Shown here in pieces: positions 17,991 through 27,023 of a DNA stretch of 64,000 bases. The DNA is taken from the NCBI GenBank assembly GCA_023630215.1, contig JALPRQ010000001.1, positions 186,001 through 250,000 on the forward strand. The letters are read 5' to 3'. The first letter of the stretch is position 1. Each line of letters begins with the position of its first letter. The notes under the pieces were generated by a model that saw nothing but the letters and a program-made list of their open reading frames with translations, made no database searches and had not been told where the DNA came from. The translations under genes and the position numbers were made by a program. This stretch comes from Rhodobacteraceae bacterium NBU2976. GTDB taxonomy: Bacteria > Pseudomonadota > Alphaproteobacteria > Rhodobacterales > Rhodobacteraceae.

Positions 17991-18662
17991 TCACTCGCCC
18001 CATGCCACCATCCGCAGATCAAGATCATATCCCGGTTGGATATAATTCTCGGCAAGACCAGCGTCACGCCATGCGATGAAGGTGGGGTCGGTGATGGTTG
18101 TTTGGATATAGGCTGCGGCGGCGTCGCCGCGCGGCAGGCTGTAAGTCACAAACCGTGTGACCACCGGGGCATAGAAAACGTCTGCCAAGGAGTATTCCCC
18201 GAACAACCACGGTCCGGAGGCGCCGAAACGGGTGCGGGCCTCGGTCCAGATTTGATCAATCCGGGTGCAGTCTTTCAGAACGGCTTCGGAGGGTTTGAAC
18301 CCCGAAAACCCCACCCGCAGGTTCATGGTGCAGGCGGATCGGAGCGCCGTGAAACCGGAATGCATTTCCGCCACGATGGACCGTGCATAACCCCTCGCCA
18401 CCGGGTCGGCGGGCCACATGCCGGGGTGATCATCAGCCAGCGTTTCGGCCATCGCCAGCGTGTCGCTGACCACCACATCACCGTTGCGCATGGCGGGAAC
18501 GGTGCGGCCACCGCCAAAATCCTTGAGCATTTCGAAAAATTCTGGCGTGTACATGCGGGCGGTTTTCACCTCCACCGGAATGTCAAATTTCGCGAACATC
18601 AACCAGCCGCGTAGCGACCAGCTGGAATAGGTTCTGTCTCCGATGGCGAGTTGATATGTCAT
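17991..18662 (-). CDS. Glutathione S-transferase family protein
   Basis: The 223-residue protein has a thioredoxin-like N-terminal domain (LAIGDRTYSSWSLRGWL, then RTVPAM and SDTLAMAE, the gamma-glutamyl site SDT) and an all-helical C-terminal domain (WLFGEYSLADVFYAPVVTR, the N-capping box). The SSWS motif puts it in the YfcF-like group. The likely role is glutathione-dependent conjugation or peroxide reduction; the substrate is unknown. It lies downstream of the cobU pair on the same strand after a 74-base gap. Confidence 0.82.
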   Translation of the reverse strand: MTYQLAIGDRTYSSWSLRGWLMFAKFDIPVEVKTARMYTPEFFEMLKDFGGGRTVPAMRNGDVVVSDTLAMAETLADDHPGMWPADPVARGYARSIVAEMHSGFTALRSACTMNLRVGFSGFKPSEAVLKDCTRIDQIWTEARTRFGASGPWLFGEYSLADVFYAPVVTRFVTYSLPRGDAAAAYIQTTITDPTFIAWRDAGLAENYIQPGYDLDLRMVAWGE

Positions 18663-18736
18663 AGCGTCCCTTTCTGTTTTTCAAAGAATAGGCAGGGGCG
18701 CACAAGGCGTCTAATCAGTTTTTCAACGCAGACCCA

Positions 18737-19309
18737 TCACGGTGCGTGATTGACACAGTGAATGCGCCAGCGCGCGTCGATCCGGTCCAGACGCGTGACC
18801 GACAGATTGTCGATCCTGAAGGTAAAGGCATGGGCCGGGTCAAACCCACCCGCATATTGTAGCGCGGCAAGGATAGTGCCGAAGTGCGCAACCGCGATGA
18901 TGTCGTCATGCTGTCCGGTCAAGTCGTCCACTGCGCGCCGCACACGGGTGGACAGGCTGTTCCAGCTTTCGCCTTCGGGTGGGGCGACGTCGCCAGGGGT
19001 CGTCCAGAAGGCATGACTGATGTCAGGGTCGCGTTTGGCGATAGCGTCGAACCCCATCCCCTCCCACGCGCCATAGTTCATTTCGCGAATGTCAGGCAGA
19101 TGGGGGAGGCGTTGGCGCGCACCTTGGATCGCGTCGGCTGTGGCCACGGCGCGGGACAGGTCCGACGATACGACAAGCGCGTCGGACGGTAGATGTGCGG
19201 ACAATCGCGAAAGGGCAGAGGTGTCAGACAGATCGGCGGGTGGATCGGACCAGCCTATCGCAGCCTTTTTGTGTGTCGGCCCGTGGCGCACCCACCAGAA
19301 ACGGCTCAT
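18737..19309 (-). CDS. Histidine phosphatase (CobC-like)
   Basis: The 190-residue protein has the phosphoglycerate-mutase-type motif VRHGPTHKK near the start, an arginine/glutamate pair (SSDLSRAVATA; EMNYGAWEG) and the second catalytic histidine in IAVAHFGTI. It overlaps cobU by four bases (ATGA), so an alpha-ribazole-5'-phosphate phosphatase role in cobalamin assembly is plausible. The family is broad, however, and only context supports CobC. Confidence 0.7.
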   Translation of the reverse strand: MSRFWWVRHGPTHKKAAIGWSDPPADLSDTSALSRLSAHLPSDALVVSSDLSRAVATADAIQGARQRLPHLPDIREMNYGAWEGMGFDAIAKRDPDISHAFWTTPGDVAPPEGESWNSLSTRVRRAVDDLTGQHDDIIAVAHFGTILAALQYAGGFDPAHAFTFRIDNLSVTRLDRIDARWRIHCVNHAP

Positions 19310-19818
19310 GTCGGGGCCTTGAGCGTCATTGGTAACCCGGCAGCAACGAAGATCACCTGATCAGCTGCTTCGGCCACGGTCGCGTTCAATACCCCTTGCT
19401 GATCGCGAAACGCGCGCCCCAACGCGTTATCGGGGACCAGCCCCATGCCAACCTCGTTCGAGACACACACCAACGGGCCGGGGGCATTTCGCAACGCATC
19501 GACCATCGCGCCGATATCCACATCCCCCGCATGCATCAGGTTAGACAACCATAGGGTCAAACAGTCGAGCAGGATCGCGTTGCCCGGCGGAATCGACGCC
19601 AACGCCATACCAATGTCACGAGGTTCCTCGACCGTGTTCCAGCCGACGCGCCGATCACGATGCGATGCAATCCGCGCGGCCATTTCCTCGTCCAATGCCT
19701 CGGCTGTGGCAAGATAGGTCATGGGCAAGCCGGCCCCCTCTACGAGACGTTCGGCGAATGCGGATTTACCCGAGCGGGCACCCCCCAGAATAAGTGTCAA
19801 TTTTGGCAGGTCGGCCAT
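19306..19818 (-). CDS. cobU: Adenosylcobinamide kinase/guanylyltransferase
   Basis: The 170-residue protein has the P-loop GGARSGKSAFAE near its N-terminus, RRVGWNTVEEP, the LLDCLTLWLSNLM segment and VSNEVGMGLVP, all standard for CobU/CobP. It phosphorylates adenosylcobinamide and transfers GMP during assembly of the cobalamin nucleotide loop. It is translationally coupled to the phosphatase gene downstream. No riboswitch was seen upstream, although one controls cbtBA at 44.5 kb. Confidence 0.93.
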   Translation of the reverse strand: MADLPKLTLILGGARSGKSAFAERLVEGAGLPMTYLATAEALDEEMAARIASHRDRRVGWNTVEEPRDIGMALASIPPGNAILLDCLTLWLSNLMHAGDVDIGAMVDALRNAPGPLVCVSNEVGMGLVPDNALGRAFRDQQGVLNATVAEAADQVIFVAAGLPMTLKAPT

Positions 19819-19912
19819 ACAGACTCCGTTCGTGATCGCGCAGATTCTTACACAAAAGACAAGCGACCTCCACCTATGTTATGTTCAATATGACCGTGAA
19901 GGGGAGAGGATT

Positions 19913-20719
19913 ATGCGTAGTTGGATTTTGCTGCCGTTTCTGGCAACTCCGGCGTTGGCCGAGGTTGATTTGCCTAGCCTGATCAATGAACTTCGCGACA
20001 CCGAGGTGGTGATCCTTGGCGAGATCCATGGCAATCCCGCGCATCATGAAAATCAGGAGCTGATCATCCGCGCCATTTTCCCAAGCGCGTTGGTGTTTGA
20101 AATGTTCACCCCCGAACAGGCGCAAACGATTAACACGATGCGTTGGGACGGTGCGACGTTAGACTCGCTGGAGGCAGAGTTCGAATGGGACAAAAGCGGT
20201 TGGCCGTCCTTTGAGTTCTATCGCGCACTTCTAGAAGCAGACGCAGAGGGTGTTGTCTATGGCGGTGCAACACCGCTGTCGCAAATCGCAGAGGCCGCGT
20301 TTGATGGGGCCTTTGCGATATACGGTCCCGACGGGATCGATTACGGGCTTGATCAGCCGCTATCCAAAGAAGAAATTTCCAAACGCGAGGCAGATTATAT
20401 CCTGACAAATTGTGCGGCTTTGGATGATGGTGATCTGGCGGGTCTGATCGAAGGTGAGCGGTTGCGCGCCGCGGTAATGGCCGACACAGTTTTATTGGCC
20501 CTAAGCGAAGCCGCCTATCCGGTCGTGGTGATCACCGGTAATGATCTGGCCAACGAGGATTATGGAATTCCAGCGATGTTGCGAAAAATCTATCCAGACA
20601 TTCTGGTGACAACCATTGGTCAATTCGAATTCGAGCCCGTTGGCGACGCGGCCTATACTCATGTGCTTGTGACCGGTGAGGTGGAAAAAGAAGACCCCTG
20701 TCTCGATTTCACCGAATAA
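19913..20719 (+). CDS. ChaN/Tiki-type haem-binding-like protein
   Basis: The 268-residue product starts with a signal peptide (MRSWILLPFLATPALAE). The mature part begins with the ChaN/DUF399 hallmark VVILGEIHGNPAHHENQ and continues with ALVFEMFTPEQ and VVITGNDLANEDYGIP. ChaN-like proteins bind haem or act as Tiki-type peptidases; the GE-H motif fits a metal or haem site. No lipobox cysteine was seen, so it is probably soluble in the periplasm. GGGGAGAGGA sets the start. It meets the next gene tail to tail with no spacer. Confidence 0.75.
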   Translation: MRSWILLPFLATPALAEVDLPSLINELRDTEVVILGEIHGNPAHHENQELIIRAIFPSALVFEMFTPEQAQTINTMRWDGATLDSLEAEFEWDKSGWPSFEFYRALLEADAEGVVYGGATPLSQIAEAAFDGAFAIYGPDGIDYGLDQPLSKEEISKREADYILTNCAALDDGDLAGLIEGERLRAAVMADTVLLALSEAAYPVVVITGNDLANEDYGIPAMLRKIYPDILVTTIGQFEFEPVGDAAYTHVLVTGEVEKEDPCLDFTE

Positions 20720-21217
20720 TCAGTCCAGTGTGTTGGCGATAACGTCAAAACTCAGATCAACGGGCAACATATCGGACGTATCCACACCAACCGCGAAATC
20801 GCCGCTGAATTTGTAAATCTCGCCCGTCGCCGTTCCCACAACGTGCAGACTGTTGTCATCTCGCTCCATCATCTCGATAGTGATGGTGACGGACTCATCC
20901 GACTGGTAGTTCTCCATCATGCTGGTGCCATAGAAGAAAATTACCTCGGCACCGTTCAGATCACCGTTTGGCAGGCGTTCGAAACTGATATTGATCGTAT
21001 CTTTGGTGGCGAACTTTGCGCCGACATGCGCCTGAATAGAAACCGAAATCCAGTTTTCCATATACTCGCTGAAATCGGCGGAGTTGCCACCAGGCAAGAC
21101 TATCGAGCTCCATTCATATTCCGTGTCACCGACGGTACCTGTAACGGTCCCGGTGATATTGTTGGCGAAAACTGGTTGCGCGATAAGCAACAGGCTTGCG
21201 GCAAAAACATGTTTCAA
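20720..21217 (-). CDS. Exported protein of unknown function
   Basis: The 165-residue protein has a signal peptide (MKHVFAASLLLIAQPVFA) and a mature part rich in beta strands (NITGTVTGTVGDTEYEW, ISFERLPNGDLNGAEVIFF), which suggests a small periplasmic beta-sandwich. No enzymatic motif or known family was recognised. It is divergent from coaBC and converges on the ChaN-like gene. Confidence 0.6.
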   Translation of the reverse strand: MKHVFAASLLLIAQPVFANNITGTVTGTVGDTEYEWSSIVLPGGNSADFSEYMENWISVSIQAHVGAKFATKDTINISFERLPNGDLNGAEVIFFYGTSMMENYQSDESVTITIEMMERDDNSLHVVGTATGEIYKFSGDFAVGVDTSDMLPVDLSFDVIANTLD

Positions 21218-21301
21218 TATTTCCCCTCTTTCCTTTTGTTTTAGGATACAAAAAAACGATCATGTCACAAGATGGTGTTGGTGTACCCTCTGGTCCGTGT
21301 G

Positions 21302-21332
21302 ATTTCCCACGCTTGCAAGGTGAGCGGGAAAT
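21302..21332. promoter_or_regulatory. Bulged hairpin upstream of coaBC
   Basis: ATTTCCC at 21302-21308 pairs with GGGAAAT at 21326-21332, and GCT (21311-21313) with AGC (21323-21325), giving a ten-base stem with a two-base bulge and a nine-base loop. It lies 41 bases before coaBC and has no T-run, so it is an operator or leader structure rather than a terminator. Confidence 0.3.
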
Positions 21333-21372
21333 ATTTACATCTGGATTTCGTGAATAACTATAAAGGTGCGCC

Positions 21373-22563
21373 ATGCTCGCTGGCCGCAAAGTTTTACTGA
21401 TTATCGGTGGGGGAATTGCCGCCTACAAGTCGCTGGACCTGATCCGCCGACTGGCAGAGCGCGGAGTCCGCGTGACGCCCGTGCTGACCAAGGCGGCCGA
21501 GGAATTCGTGACACCGCTGTCCGTGGCCGCCCTGTCGCGGTCGAAGGTCTATACCGATCTGTTCGACCTGACAGACGAGGCTGAGATGGGGCATATCGAA
21601 CTGTCCCGCGCGGCTGATCTGGTTATCGTCGCCCCTGCCACGGCGGATTTGCTGGGCAAGATGGCGGGCGGTTTGGCAAATGATCTGGCCTCGACCCTTT
21701 TGATGGCGACAGACAAGCGGGTGCTGGTGGCGCCTGCGATGAATGTCCGCATGTGGGATCATCCGGCGACTCAGCGTAATATCGCGACGTTACAAGGTGA
21801 CGGCATCCTGTTCGTCGGCCTGAACGAAGGGGACATGGCGTGCGGCGAATATGGCCCGGGTCGCATGTCCGAACCGTTGGAGATTGTCGCGGCGGTCGAG
21901 GCGGCGCTGACGGACGGGCCGTTGAAGGGGAAACATGTGCTAGTGACCTCTGGCCCCACGCATGAACCGATTGACCCGGTGCGCTATATCGCCAACCGAT
22001 CCTCGGGCGCGCAGGGCACGGCGATTGCCGAAGCGTTGGTGGCGCTGGGGGCTTCGGTCACCTTTGTGACAGGTCCGGCGGATGTGGCCAGACCCGCAGG
22101 GGTGAAGGTGGTCGAGGTTCAGACGGCGGAGCAGATGTATAAGGCTGTCACCGACGCCCTACCAGCCGATGCGGCGGTATTCGCGGCGGCAGTGGCAGAT
22201 TGGCGGGTCGACGCCGCGGGATCGAAGATCAAGAAGGACGGCTCTGGCAAACTGCCCGAACTCAAATTCTCAGAAAATACCGACATTCTGGCGACCGTCT
22301 CGCAGTTGAAAAAGGGCCGCCCCAAACTGGTCGTAGGCTTTGCCGCCGAGACCGATGATGTCGAGGCTCACGCCACCGCCAAACGCAAACGCAAAGGCTG
22401 TGATTGGATCGTGGCCAACGACGTATCGGCAGGGACCGGCATCATGGGTGGGTCGGAAAATGACGTGACGGTGATTTCCGATGCAGGCGCGGAAAACTGG
22501 CCGCGCATGTCGAAACGTCAGGTCGCGCAAAAGCTGGCCGCAAAAATTGCGGAGGCATTGTGA
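21373..22563 (+). CDS. coaBC: Bifunctional phosphopantothenoylcysteine decarboxylase/synthetase
   Basis: The 396-residue protein joins an FMN-dependent decarboxylase ([16 protein letters not shown], the catalytic histidine in [21 protein letters not shown]) to a ligase domain ([20 protein letters not shown], then KIKKDG and a Lys-rich turn near [14 protein letters not shown]). It adds cysteine to phosphopantothenate and decarboxylates it, two steps of coenzyme A synthesis. Length is standard. The stop overlaps the start of dut (GTGA). Confidence 0.95.
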   Translation: MLAGRKVLLIIGGGIAAYKSLDLIRRLAERGVRVTPVLTKAAEEFVTPLSVAALSRSKVYTDLFDLTDEAEMGHIELSRAADLVIVAPATADLLGKMAGGLANDLASTLLMATDKRVLVAPAMNVRMWDHPATQRNIATLQGDGILFVGLNEGDMACGEYGPGRMSEPLEIVAAVEAALTDGPLKGKHVLVTSGPTHEPIDPVRYIANRSSGAQGTAIAEALVALGASVTFVTGPADVARPAGVKVVEVQTAEQMYKAVTDALPADAAVFAAAVADWRVDAAGSKIKKDGSGKLPELKFSENTDILATVSQLKKGRPKLVVGFAAETDDVEAHATAKRKRKGCDWIVANDVSAGTGIMGGSENDVTVISDAGAENWPRMSKRQVAQKLAAKIAEAL

Positions 22564-23024
22564 CCCCGACCCTCAAAATCACCCGCACCCATACTGCGGA
22601 CCCGACCGTCCCCCTACCATCCTATGAAAGCGAGGGCGCGGCGGGCATGGATATTCGCGTGAACTTCCCGCCTGAACTCCGCGATGGTCAGGTGCTGGCG
22701 GCGGGTGCCCGTACATTGGTCCCCACGGGCATGAGGTTCGAAATTCCTAAGGGGTTCGAGGTCCAGATCCGCCCCCGCTCCGGCCTTGCCCTGAAACAGG
22801 GGATCGCGCTGGTGAACAGCCCCGGCACGATAGATTCCGATTACCGGGGCGAGGTTGGGATCATCTTGATCAACCATGGCAACGAGCCTTTCCATATCGG
22901 CCACGGGATGCGCATCGCGCAAATGGTCATCGCCCCCGTCACCCGCTGTGAAATCGAAGAAACCGAAACCCTAGCCGCGACGGATCGTGGCACTGGCGGT
23001 TTCGGCTCCACAGGAGTCGCGTAA
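22560..23024 (+). CDS. dut: Deoxyuridine 5'-triphosphate nucleotidohydrolase
   Basis: The 154-residue protein has all five trimeric dUTPase motifs: [40 protein letters not shown] and the C-terminal [10 protein letters not shown]. It converts dUTP to dUMP and keeps uracil out of DNA. The GTG start overlaps the stop of coaBC by four bases and is the only start that keeps the N-terminal strand, so the genes are coupled. Confidence 0.95.
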   Translation: MTPTLKITRTHTADPTVPLPSYESEGAAGMDIRVNFPPELRDGQVLAAGARTLVPTGMRFEIPKGFEVQIRPRSGLALKQGIALVNSPGTIDSDYRGEVGIILINHGNEPFHIGHGMRIAQMVIAPVTRCEIEETETLAATDRGTGGFGSTGVA

Positions 23025-23474
23025 ATGATCCGCATGTCACGCAAAATCGCCCTGGCTTTGGAAGCCGTTCTGGACATCGCCTATAACGGCCGCCCTGACC
23101 CGGTGCAGTCCAAAGACATCACCGAACGTCAGGGCATTCCGCAACGCTATCTGGAACAGGTCCTGCAACATCTGGTGCGGAATGGGATTCTGAAGGGTGT
23201 ACGGGGACCGAAAGGCGGTTATGTGCTGGCCCGCGAACGCCGCAAAATCTCGCTGGGTGACGTGTTGCGGGTGGTCAATGACATGGATTCAGACGAAGAT
23301 GACAGTGCGTCGAAGGCCGAGCTGGCGCAAAAGGTCGTCAATCCAATCTGGATGCAGGTGCAGGAGGATATTCTGGCCCGCTTCGACGAGATGACGATGG
23401 AGGATTTGTGCCGGGAAGCCGAACTGAAAGGCGTGAAACGCGCGGGCGAGGATGCGGTGAGTTTTACGATTTAA
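23025..23474 (+). CDS. Rrf2-family transcriptional regulator
   Basis: The 149-residue protein has the Rrf2 winged helix (AVLDIAYN, SKDITERQGIPQRYLEQVLQ, LVRNGILKGVRGPKGGYVLA). Only one cysteine is present (DLCREAELKG), so it lacks the three-cysteine iron-sulfur site of IscR and NsrR. It is more like cysteine-metabolism regulators such as CymR. With cysK 4.8 kb downstream, a role in sulfur control is possible. AGGAG sits eight bases before the ATG, which directly follows the dut stop. Confidence 0.82.
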   Translation: MIRMSRKIALALEAVLDIAYNGRPDPVQSKDITERQGIPQRYLEQVLQHLVRNGILKGVRGPKGGYVLARERRKISLGDVLRVVNDMDSDEDDSASKAELAQKVVNPIWMQVQEDILARFDEMTMEDLCREAELKGVKRAGEDAVSFTI

Positions 23475-23509
23475 GAAATGTAGCTGTCTTCTGTTTTTGA
23501 AAGGGTAAT

Positions 23510-24442
23510 ATGTCGGATGAGGGGATCACAGTTGTTGGATTGATCCGTATTTGTCCTAATCCTGAAGACGGATTTCTAAAAAACATCAATGTGTTTCGTC
23601 AAATTTATTTGAATACTGAATTTCAGTTTCACTTTAACGAAGGTGGATGTCCAATACTCGATGTAAAAAGCGCAAACAAAACAGATAGTTGGACATTCAA
23701 TAAGATAAAGTTTTATGGAACCGGGTATATGGTTTTAACCTTAGTTACTAGTGATTTCAGCGCGCCAGTTCTTCAACTAGACGAAAAGTGTATTGGACTG
23801 AACTCTTTAGATAGTAGGGTGGTCGAATTCCGACTGAATGGAAGGGAAACTCTAGCCTATAAGCCAAAATACAATGAGCTTCGAGATATCCATCGTCTTC
23901 CACTTCGTGAGAGGACGTTTATCAATAAAATCCAAGCGCTTGAATCTCAAATACTAGGCCGTGACGAGTTTGAAATTATCGAGGCGACATCAAAACTCAG
24001 AACGTTATTGCTAGATGATGGGCTGATTCGTGAGCTTCTAAAAGAATATCGCGTTCGTGTGAGATTTTCGGTAAGTGTCTTGGATCACGATCAAGAGTTT
24101 CTGAACGATTGGTCGCAAGGCTTTGATTATACAATTTATAGTTTCCCTAAAAAAGAGGTTCTAGACTCAGGTCGTTTCTTGAATAGGCATGTCGGAACGA
24201 TCGAAGGTCGACCCGTTAAAACTAGGGACATTATTGAACTTGCAAGCAACTTTTTAGGTCCACATCATTTTGGTGAAGATAGAAACCGACCGATAGATGT
24301 GAAAAATCAGCTATTTCAACAATATGAAACTATTCTCGTTAACGGTGATCCATCTGTACTTAGAGTTATGAAAGACATCTGTTTCTGCTATCTCGAGGGT
24401 ATTGAAGTGCTAGTCCGCGCAATAATGAATGGGAAACGATGA
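23510..24442 (+). CDS. Unrecognised protein, AT-rich, probably acquired
   Basis: The 310-residue protein matches no family I can name. It has no signal peptide or membrane segment. The first half looks beta-rich with short loops. The second half is helical, with LRTLLLDDGLIRELL, a TRDIIELASNFLG segment followed by a histidine pair (GPHHFGED), and LVNGDPSVLRVMKDICFCYL. By hand count, lines 23641-23700 and 24241-24300 hold 23 and 24 G+C of 60, against 39 of 60 at 22321-22380 in coaBC. Codon use is also unlike its neighbours. AAAGGG precedes the ATG. The composition indicates horizontal transfer. Confidence 0.6.
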   Translation: MSDEGITVVGLIRICPNPEDGFLKNINVFRQIYLNTEFQFHFNEGGCPILDVKSANKTDSWTFNKIKFYGTGYMVLTLVTSDFSAPVLQLDEKCIGLNSLDSRVVEFRLNGRETLAYKPKYNELRDIHRLPLRERTFINKIQALESQILGRDEFEIIEATSKLRTLLLDDGLIRELLKEYRVRVRFSVSVLDHDQEFLNDWSQGFDYTIYSFPKKEVLDSGRFLNRHVGTIEGRPVKTRDIIELASNFLGPHHFGEDRNRPIDVKNQLFQQYETILVNGDPSVLRVMKDICFCYLEGIEVLVRAIMNGKR

Positions 24443-24732
24443 TCTCTATGAACCTCTCGTTTGCGTAGGATGGGTGATCTCACCCGCCCGGAATCAAGGC
24501 GTCAGCCGCCGGGCGAGCGCTTGCCCGTCCGACCGGGCTGGCGCTTTGGCCAAGTAGTGGCATGTTCAAAGGGAAGAGTTGGTGAGGCCATAAAGTGCCT
24601 TAAACGAAAGTTTCCGCGCCACCCCACGGGCAGGCTCTCGCCCTTGTGTTGCGCAGCGCACTCTCCCTAACCACGACGGATTTGCTTCGCAAACCGTTAC
24701 CCCCGTCAACGGGAAAGGGGATTGGCATCGTG
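24443..24732. repeat. Intergenic palindrome-rich spacer
   Basis: This 290-base gap contains no gene I can support. GGGCGAGCGCTTGCCC at 24511-24526 is a near-perfect palindrome, nested within CAGCC and GGCTG arms. Further on GGATTTGC pairs with GCAAACC around TTC, and CCCCGTCAACGGGAAAGGGG resembles the hairpin core at 10.9 kb. It looks like one or two degenerate copies of a dispersed repeat, lying at the border of the AT-rich gene. Confidence 0.45.
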
Positions 24733-25143
24733 CTAATGCGCCCCCGCACACAACCCGTGATCGGCCAGCGCCTCGATCACGTAGCACTCGCCGACATCCT
24801 CGGCATGGCAGTTCGCCTCAATCCGCTTCAGCTCTTTTTCCAACCGCTTCAGCTTCGCAATCCGCGCCTGCACGTCTGCCAAATGGGCCCGCGTGATGGC
24901 GTGGACATCGGCGCAGGGCGCGTCCGGGTCAGCGCCCAGCGCCAGCAGATCGCGGATCGCCTCCAGCGACAGGCCCAAATCGCGGGCGTGGCGGATGAAG
25001 GACAGGCGTTCCAGCCCCTGCGCCGAATACCGCCGCTGGTTTCCGGCGTTACGTTCTGACGAGAGCAGCCCGATATCCTCGTAATAGCGGATCGTCGGGA
25101 CCTTCACCCCGGTCTTTTTCGACAGATACCCAATGGAATACAT
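24733..25143 (-). CDS. MerR-family metal-responsive regulator
   Basis: The 136-residue protein has the MerR helix-turn-helix (IGYLSKKTGVKVPTIRYYE, RRYSAQGLERLSFIRHARDLG), a dimerisation helix and cysteines in the metal-sensing places (PCADVH, NCHAEDVGEC, GLCAGAH). This suits a ZntR/CadR-type activator sensing Zn2+, Cd2+ or Pb2+. It is divergent from a CDF efflux gene, and a MerR-type promoter lies between them. Confidence 0.85.
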   Translation of the reverse strand: MYSIGYLSKKTGVKVPTIRYYEDIGLLSSERNAGNQRRYSAQGLERLSFIRHARDLGLSLEAIRDLLALGADPDAPCADVHAITRAHLADVQARIAKLKRLEKELKRIEANCHAEDVGECYVIEALADHGLCAGAH

Positions 25144-25151
25144 TTTTGCCC

Positions 25152-25182
25152 TTGAACCTCTAGTGACTGGAGCAATTAGGCT
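25152..25182 (+). promoter_or_regulatory. MerR-type promoter with 19-base spacer
   Basis: TTGAAC at 25152-25157 and TAGGCT at 25177-25182 are separated by 19 bases, the long spacing that MerR-family activators correct by twisting DNA. Within the spacer CTCTAG (25158-25163) and CTGGAG (25167-25172) form an inverted repeat with one mismatch, the place where the regulator dimer binds. It should drive the CDF gene starting at 25211. Confidence 0.65.
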
Positions 25183-25210
25183 ATAGCCTGACCCTGACGA
25201 AAGGCAAGCT

Positions 25211-26131
25211 ATGGCGCATCACCACCACCATCATTTAGACCCCGAAACCGGCGACCGCCGCGTTGCGTTTGCGGTTATTGTTAACCTAGCGTTGACTGTG
25301 GCGCAGATCATTGGTGGTTTCTTCGCCGGGTCACTCGCGTTGATCGCCGATGCGCTGCATAACTTGTCCGATGCGGTGTCGCTGATCATTGCCTTCTTCG
25401 CCCGCAAAATCGCGCGGCGACCCGAAAATGCCGACATGACCTTCGGCTATGCGCGGGTCGAAATCGTCGCCGCCCTGATCAACTACACCACGCTGATCGT
25501 CGTCGGATTCTATCTGGCGTTCGAGGCCGTGATACGCTTCTTTGAACCCACCGAGGTGAACGGCTGGCTGATCGTCATCATCGCTGGGATTGCATTGGTG
25601 ATCGATCTTGTGACCGCCCTTCTGACCTATCGCCTGTCCAAGGACAGCGTGAATATTCGGGCGGCGTTCCTGCATAATTTGGCCGATGCGATGGGGTCGG
25701 TCGCGGTGATCGTGGCGGGGACGCTGATCCTGTTGTTCAATTGGTGGATCATTGACCCCATCGTCACGCTGATGATCGCCGTCTATATCCTTTGGATGGC
25801 GTTTCGCGAAATTGGCGAGGTGATCCGCATCCTGATGCTTGCGAGTCCGGATGGGGTGGCGGCGGATGATGTTGTCGCGGCCGTTCTGGCAGTCGATGGT
25901 GTGTCCGGTGTTCATAATGCCCGGTTCTGGCGATTGGATGAACATGCAGACGCGTTTGATGCGCATATCGCGCTGGCCCCCGGAACATGGGCGCAGGCGG
26001 ATGGGATCAAGGCGGCAATAAAGGCCGTGCTGGCCGAGAAGTTCGGGATCGAACGCTCGACGCTAGAACTGGAATGCGCCGAACATGTGTGCCACGATGC
26101 CCACGATTTTGGCTTCGAGCCTACGCATTAG
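25211..26131 (+). CDS. Cation diffusion facilitator (zinc/cadmium efflux)
   Basis: The 306-residue protein starts with a run of six histidines and has six transmembrane segments with the CDF metal sites: ADALHNLSDAVSL in segment 2 and HNLADAMGSVAV in segment 5. A cytoplasmic domain follows and ends in a His/Cys-rich tail (CAEHVCHDAHDFGFEPTH). It should export Zn2+ or a similar ion using the proton gradient. The divergent MerR gene and the promoter between them point to metal induction. An SDR gene follows after nine bases. Confidence 0.88.
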   Translation: MAHHHHHHLDPETGDRRVAFAVIVNLALTVAQIIGGFFAGSLALIADALHNLSDAVSLIIAFFARKIARRPENADMTFGYARVEIVAALINYTTLIVVGFYLAFEAVIRFFEPTEVNGWLIVIIAGIALVIDLVTALLTYRLSKDSVNIRAAFLHNLADAMGSVAVIVAGTLILLFNWWIIDPIVTLMIAVYILWMAFREIGEVIRILMLASPDGVAADDVVAAVLAVDGVSGVHNARFWRLDEHADAFDAHIALAPGTWAQADGIKAAIKAVLAEKFGIERSTLELECAEHVCHDAHDFGFEPTH

Positions 26132-26140
26132 GAGGAAATT

Positions 26141-26968
26141 ATGCGCCTGTCTGACCTGCCCGAAAATCCGACTGTTGTTGTGACCGGAGGGGCGGCTGGC
26201 ATCGGCCTTGCCGCCGCCAAGGCGTTTGCGGCGCGGGGTGCGAATATCTGTATCGTTGATCTGGGCGCGGATCGTCTGGCGGCTGCGGCAGCAGACATTG
26301 GCGGCGATGTGATGGTGTCGGAAACAGACGTGTCCGATCGTACGGCGCTGGAAGCGTTGGAAGCCGCCGTTGCGGCGCGTTTTGGCGGGGCAGATGTGGT
26401 GATCAACAATGCCGGCATTCAGCCGGGAAGTGATACGTTGGATCCAACCAACTGGCAGCGGATCATGAATGTGAACCTCTGGGGGATTATCCACGGATCG
26501 CAGGTCTTTGCGCCGCGAATGATCGAACGCCGGCGGAATGGCATGATCATCAACACTGGGTCCAAACAGGGGATCACGACCCCGCCCGGTGACCCTGCCT
26601 ATAACGTTGCGAAAAGCGGCGTGAAAACCTTTACCGAGGCCTTGGAGCATGAATTCCGAAACACAGCCCCATACCTGTCCGCGCATCTGCTGATTCCCGG
26701 ATTTGTGTTCACAGACCTGACCAAAGGCGAGCGGACCGAAAAACCCGCGGGCGCATGGACGCCGGACCAAACAGCCGCGTTTATGATGGAAAGTCTGGAC
26801 AAGGGCGATTTCTACATCCTCTGCCCCGACAATGACGTGCCCCGTGCGCTGGACGAAAAACGCATCCATTGGGCCGCGCATGACATCATCGAAAACCGTC
26901 CGCCCCTGTCACGCTGGCATCCCGATTTCGGCGAGGCATTTGCGAAATTTCTGGATGACGAAACTTAG
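26141..26968 (+). CDS. Short-chain dehydrogenase/reductase
   Basis: The 275-residue protein has the SDR cofactor motif TGGAAGIG, the NNAG motif, and a catalytic Ser followed by YNVAK. The Asp in IVDLGADR suggests NAD preference. AGGAGG precedes the ATG and the gene follows the CDF gene by nine bases, so both may respond to metal. The C-terminal 60 residues (WTPDQTAAFMMESLDKGDFYILC) are somewhat longer than in a minimal SDR. The substrate is unknown. Confidence 0.75.
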   Translation: MRLSDLPENPTVVVTGGAAGIGLAAAKAFAARGANICIVDLGADRLAAAAADIGGDVMVSETDVSDRTALEALEAAVAARFGGADVVINNAGIQPGSDTLDPTNWQRIMNVNLWGIIHGSQVFAPRMIERRRNGMIINTGSKQGITTPPGDPAYNVAKSGVKTFTEALEHEFRNTAPYLSAHLLIPGFVFTDLTKGERTEKPAGAWTPDQTAAFMMESLDKGDFYILCPDNDVPRALDEKRIHWAAHDIIENRPPLSRWHPDFGEAFAKFLDDET

Positions 26969-27023
26969 CTACAAGGGCTTCTGAACGATCGCTATACGGA
27001 ACCATCCAAGCTTATTCATGACG

